Assembly: GCA_903813345.2 (NCBI GenBank)
Contig: CAIIXF020000012.1
Span: forward strand, 19,105,520 to 19,169,519
DNA length: 64,000 bases
Origin: Owenia fusiformis
Taxonomy: Eukaryota > Annelida > Polychaeta > Sabellida > Oweniidae
Reading direction: 5' to 3'
Below the pieces are notes generated by a model. It made no database searches and had not been told where the DNA came from. It saw only the letters and a program-made list of their open reading frames with translations. Below, in pieces: positions 59,790 through 64,000 of this stretch (positions are counted from its first letter, which is position 1; each line of letters starts with the position of its first letter). The translations under genes and the position numbers were made by a program.

Positions 59790-60482
59790 ACGACCGTTAG
59801 TTTGAATTTCAAACCTACCATGTGTCTAAAAATCAAGGATTATGAGTCTCAAAATGTACCGTTTTTGTTCCATTAAAAGCAAAACAAAAATGCCTCTCTG
59901 TCGGTACATTGCTGTCGGGGCCGGTCCAAAGCTGTGTGAAGCGCTTCTCACAGCTGGGGATCCAAACACCGCTAAAAGGAGGGACTCTCAGTCTGTATAA
60001 GTAACAGTATAATGTGAAAAAATTTGTTTTAAGGATGTTCCCTGGTCAGATAGGAAAATATTCAATAGTATTTAACTTTTTCTCAAAAATGGTTTTCTGG
60101 GATTCTCACGGGCAACAAAGAATATTAAAACTTTAAAAACCATATGTTAGTGTGCTTTTTTCTGAGCAAGAGGCCTCTAAAGTGTCAATATTTGACAAAA
60201 GTGGGCGTGGCACTTTCTCATTGAAACCCATGTTAAAAATCAGGTTTTCACCCCAAAACACACTTTTGAATATTTAACTTTTTCTTAAACTCACAGAAAC
60301 ACTTAGTTATGCTATGTACTTCACATTTTTAAAAGAAAAATTAGGGGTTGGTGTTCATCGTTTTCAACTTCGTCCAGGGAACATCCTTAATGGAACAAAT
60401 TTGAAGAAAAACGGTGCAGTATATTGATTCACAATCCTTGATTTCCAAACAGGTGTAGGTATAAAATTCAAATTAACGGTCG
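59790..60482. mobile_element. Palindromic element enclosing a second MITE
   Basis: GACCGTTAGTTTGAATTTCA at the left is complementary to 60462-60482, and AATCAAGGATT and ACCGTTTTTGTTCCATTAA have inverted partners near 60435 and 60390. The inner MITE sits between the arms. Confidence 0.55.
60033..60386. mobile_element. 354-bp MITE flanked by TTAA (piggyBac-like)
   Basis: GGATGTTCCCTGG at the left and CCAGGGAACATCC at the right are exact complements, and TTAA borders both (60029-60032, 60387-60390). It has no ORF. Confidence 0.75.
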
Positions 60483-60489
60483 GAGTTGG

Positions 60490-62132
60490 TACCTCGTGTT
60501 TATACTTACTAGCATGGGCAAGGGTATGCAACTCTGTGTATTACCATGAGACCTTCAAAATGAGCAGTGCCACGCTTCCCTTTTATGCTATTATTTCAAA
60601 AAGTATCTATGTTTTAGTATTATTTTGAATGAAAATCAATTTTCAATATGATTTAAGCATGAAATATATTCAATATCATGTAAAAGTAAACAAAAAAGAC
60701 CAATAAGAATAAGAGGTATCAAGATGTTCTCTTTGAATATTGCATTGTGGGTTATTATTCATGAACACATTCCAATAAAAACATAATTTGTGGGTGAATG
60801 TTCACTTTCTGTATTGTCATAATTATGATGAATTCCATTTTTTTTATTAATTTGTCAACATGTGTGGAGATAATCATGTTTTTATTTTTGACTTATTTCT
60901 TTAAATCATCAATTAAAAGTACAGAATAAGATTTTCTTGGATTGTGTACATTCTCCAATTTTGAAAACCAAGGCAATGCTCATGTATGAAATATGGGAAG
61001 TTGCCTACCCTTCTAGTTGAAAGCCCATGTTACTAGTAATCGGACAAATAATACTACGACAGGCAGAACTTATTCCAAGAGGACCAAAATTCTGCACGTT
61101 CACGAACAAGCTCCTTCATAACCCCCCTATCATGAAAAATGGCATCTATTGCAGTTTTCTAAACCTTCATTCTAAAGGACGTAATCCAAGTTCCCCCCTC
61201 CCCCTATTCGCTCATGTTTATAATGTCCAGTGAAGATCATGAATTGATGCACATGTATACATGTGTCTGATATGTATGATTACAATTGTAGAGTTAGAAA
61301 TTGAAGTGTTTCCCTTTGTCACTTTTATGCATCTTATGTAAACCTGTTTGAACTAATAAAATACTAAAAATATGATAACTTCATTCGAAATGCGGACTGT
61401 GGTTGTGATTTGGGAGGGGGTATACTGATACTCTACTAAGGTGTTAGACCCAGCAATCTTCACAAATGGTGGCTACAACTTAAGTTCCAATTTATGAATC
61501 TCTCATTAAAATAAACAACTATTACTAAAGGTTCTTTCTGATTGCATTTTACCAATGAAATTATAATCTCTGACTAAACTCGATTTTAGATTTTAAGATA
61601 TGAATTTTAGATCTCACTGTTATTTAACATTAAATGTCTAGTGTGGGATTGAGCGATAAATCTCCCGTCAAGAAAATGGAATGGCATCTCTTAGTCGGGC
61701 TCTTACTATGCTATTTGGACATTCAATCTCACTTCTGACATTGCGTGTGAGGTACAATTTGATCAAAGAAATTCCAAAATCAGAATCTAGCAAATCGCAA
61801 TCTTTGCCACAATCATTTATTCAGACATTGCACATACATCTATCGTTCCCAGGAAATTGTACATGTTATTAAAACTTCAATTCCAGTAATTCCGGAGACA
61901 AATGTATTATTTTGTTCTCTAGCGTCATTAGATGATAGCAAAAAGTAATTGATTGATTGAACAATTTATTTCCTTATTTTGTAAGTGTACCAATGTATAA
62001 GATGACATGATTTATCATAATTACAGGGTCTTAATAGTCTATGGCTACCCTTTGCATTCGTTCGACTTCTAATGCTGCTAATCACCCATCCCCTCTTCAC
62101 AAAACGACGACATTTTAACTGCTTTCCAAATT
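60490..62132. other. No gene recognised
   Basis: AT-rich sequence with short ORFs of no recognisable family. No strong repeat or RNA gene was found. Confidence 0.4.
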
Positions 62133-62290
62133 CAGGCCCGTAGCCAAGGGGAGCGGAGGGAGCGGCCGCTCCCCCTCCTGGCCAAATGATGTTTTGCCAA
62201 AACAGTCAAAAAAGCCCCCCCCCCCACTCCCTTGGCACCCCCCCCCCCATGGTAAAACCGCTCCCCCGGTAAATCCTGGCTACGGGCCTG
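62133..62290. mobile_element. 158-bp MITE with 14-bp perfect ends and C-runs
   Basis: CAGGCCCGTAGCCA and its exact complement TGGCTACGGGCCTG bound a GC-rich core (GGGAGCGGCCGCTCCCCC) and two C-runs. No target duplication could be seen. Confidence 0.65.
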
Positions 62291-64000
62291 AAGATATTAT
62301 ATATTGATCTATAATTTATAAACATGATTTTCTATGTTCTAGGTTTCATGGGTCGTCATTCCCCCAGAGGCCTCCTTGAAACATACCGATTGCGATGTTT
62401 ACCCATTTCAAACATGTCTTAGGCCCAGGTCTTGTTGCACCATTTTCGTTGCCACATTCTTACAGGAAATGTATAGATAGCGGAGATATATATAGTACTT
62501 TTTATTTTTATTATAAAGAAGATGTTATCTGGATTGAGCATAAACTTAAACTTGAAAAACATCCGAACTCACCAACGACTTAATTATAGTGAATGTATGG
62601 GGGGGGGGGGGGGTAATGATTCCATCTTTATTTTCTAGATTGGACTCTAAAAGTAGACCTCTAATACGCCTTACTTTCTGGTCTAGACCAATAGTATGCC
62701 TCTTTTTAAAGGTTTTGTTATGGCGTAGACCTACCCTGCGTGCAGAGTCTAGTTAAACTACGAAGACGAAGCTCTCTTTTAAGAAGTGAAGTCAAACGAA
62801 TGCAAAGGGTAGCGTAGACCAAATCATCTCCTTAAAGTTTTCTATTATAAGCATATAGACCAAAACTGCGCTTAAAACTCAACATTTATATCTAGTCAAA
62901 ATGACCATTAAAAACTCTAATGATTACACAAAGTGGCCATAAGTACGCCTCAAAAACTCAAAAAAATTGCAAGCAACATCTGAGAATAACATAAAAGGTA
63001 AAAAAATATTGTCCTTTATTTAAGTTTCAATAGATAATGTAGCTTGATCATTTGATTTCACTTGCTGTTGGATAGGATATGAAATAATTCAAAATACTAG
63101 TCCATGTCCGTGCGATTAGTGTCAATTCATATAGTTTTGATTACAATCAGAATTCTCAATTTTGAGAATTCACTTTCAAGTCACTTTTCCTTTAATCTAT
63201 CTGTAATCACTAATTAACTAGATCAATACATACTCGATTTCCTCTGCCCACCAACAACACTGTTATGTAAGGGCGGAAATAAATCACTGTAATCTTGTAA
63301 TCAGGCATTTGAAAATGACCCCTAAATTTCATCCATGTCCATGGTAAGAGCCAAGGGTAGATGGGGGGGGGGGGCTGGAACTCTTACATATGACTGGCCA
63401 AAATTTCAATCACATGCAGTTTTCATCATTTTTTGGACACTTTCAAAGAGCTCTTTGAATCTCAGGGCCGTTAGATGGGGGAGGGGGTGTTCAGATATCA
63501 CTATATCTAGGATTTTGATCTGACATTATTTATGCCGGGATACCTTCTTGCCTTTTCAAAGTCGGTATTTTTTACTTATCTGCCCGCTTATCTGATCAAG
63601 GGCGTTACAATACCCGGGAATGTATCGGTTCGTGCAGTACTTGTTTGTGATAGCGCCCTCTGTAGGTCACTGTGCTTATAGCCTACAGTAATACGGGGTA
63701 GGATATCGGGAATTCGGTCAGTTTCTATCCGTCGATTACGCTATGAATTGAAGCAAGTGTTACCACTTTATCCACTTAAACAATTTGATAATTGATTAAA
63801 TCTTTGAACAAAATCGATAAACACGTTATACACTTCCTATCTCCTTAGAAATTAGCATGTATTTATGGATTGTGTTTTCGAACAAGGCTCGACCCATACC
63901 AATAGGGAAATCCTTATGCTAATTAGTATGACGTCATATTTTCCTGGGGAATCCTAGATTTCAAAGACTCAGTCTGTTATTGTGTCAAATGTAAACGCTC
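62291..64000. other. No gene recognised
   Basis: Contains G-runs at 62599-62613 and 63362-63373 and a segment with repeated TAGACC words at 62630-62830. No gene or complete element was found. Confidence 0.4.

Noticed and set aside
1-64000. tRNA, rRNA or snRNA genes
   Set aside because: I looked for B-box-like GGTTCGANTC words. Near matches (for example near 2333 and 37730) lacked a paired A box and cloverleaf, and no rRNA-like segment was seen.

Overview
The window looks like gene-poor, AT-rich animal nuclear DNA, most likely from a marine invertebrate. The real genes have introns with GT..AG sites, secretory signal peptides, TATA boxes and a Kozak-type start. Most of the rest is nested DNA transposons, MITEs, minisatellites and G-runs. 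Secreted type-2 chitin-binding (peritrophin-like) proteins, a cephalotoxin-like secreted family, a DXD glycosyltransferase and AGGTCA-rich dispersed repeats suggest a lophotrochozoan (mollusc or brachiopod). That placement is an inference, not a proof.

Layout. 0.3-1.2 kb (-): 5' three exons of a chitin-binding gene running off the left edge. 5.1-7.0 kb (+): a broken cephalotoxin-like paralogue. 8.4-23.8 kb (-): a Golgi-type glycosyltransferase gene cut in two by a 13.6 kb PIF/Harbinger composite (8748-22315) with a 3-bp ATT target duplication. The composite carries a Myb/SANT-like gene, a frameshifted transposase and at least four further nested elements. 25.8-31.9 kb: a 6.2 kb element with CACAG termini, a 3-bp duplication and long 53-bp-unit subterminal arrays in inverted orientation (CACTA/EnSpm-like, no transposase seen). 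32.6-32.8 kb: a possible 42-nt microexon beside a cluster of homeodomain-type motifs. 34.9-41.0 kb (-): an apparently intact cephalotoxin-like gene. Its first coding exon is only 10 nt, lies 4.8 kb upstream next to a TATA box, and is separated from the main exon by an intron holding a 38-bp minisatellite. 44.8-48.2 kb: a larger relative of an element found inside the Harbinger composite. 50.4-51.9 kb (-): a complete four-exon chitin-binding gene with a near-perfect hairpin in its 3' UTR. 52-64 kb: LINE, mariner and several MITE relics, with no convincing gene.

Two paralogue pairs (two chitin-binding genes and two cephalotoxin-like genes) lie in one window, which suggests an old local duplication later expanded and rearranged by transposons. 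Both families are predicted to be secreted, but nothing in the sequence shows that they act together. Product names rest on motif recognition by eye; no database search was run.
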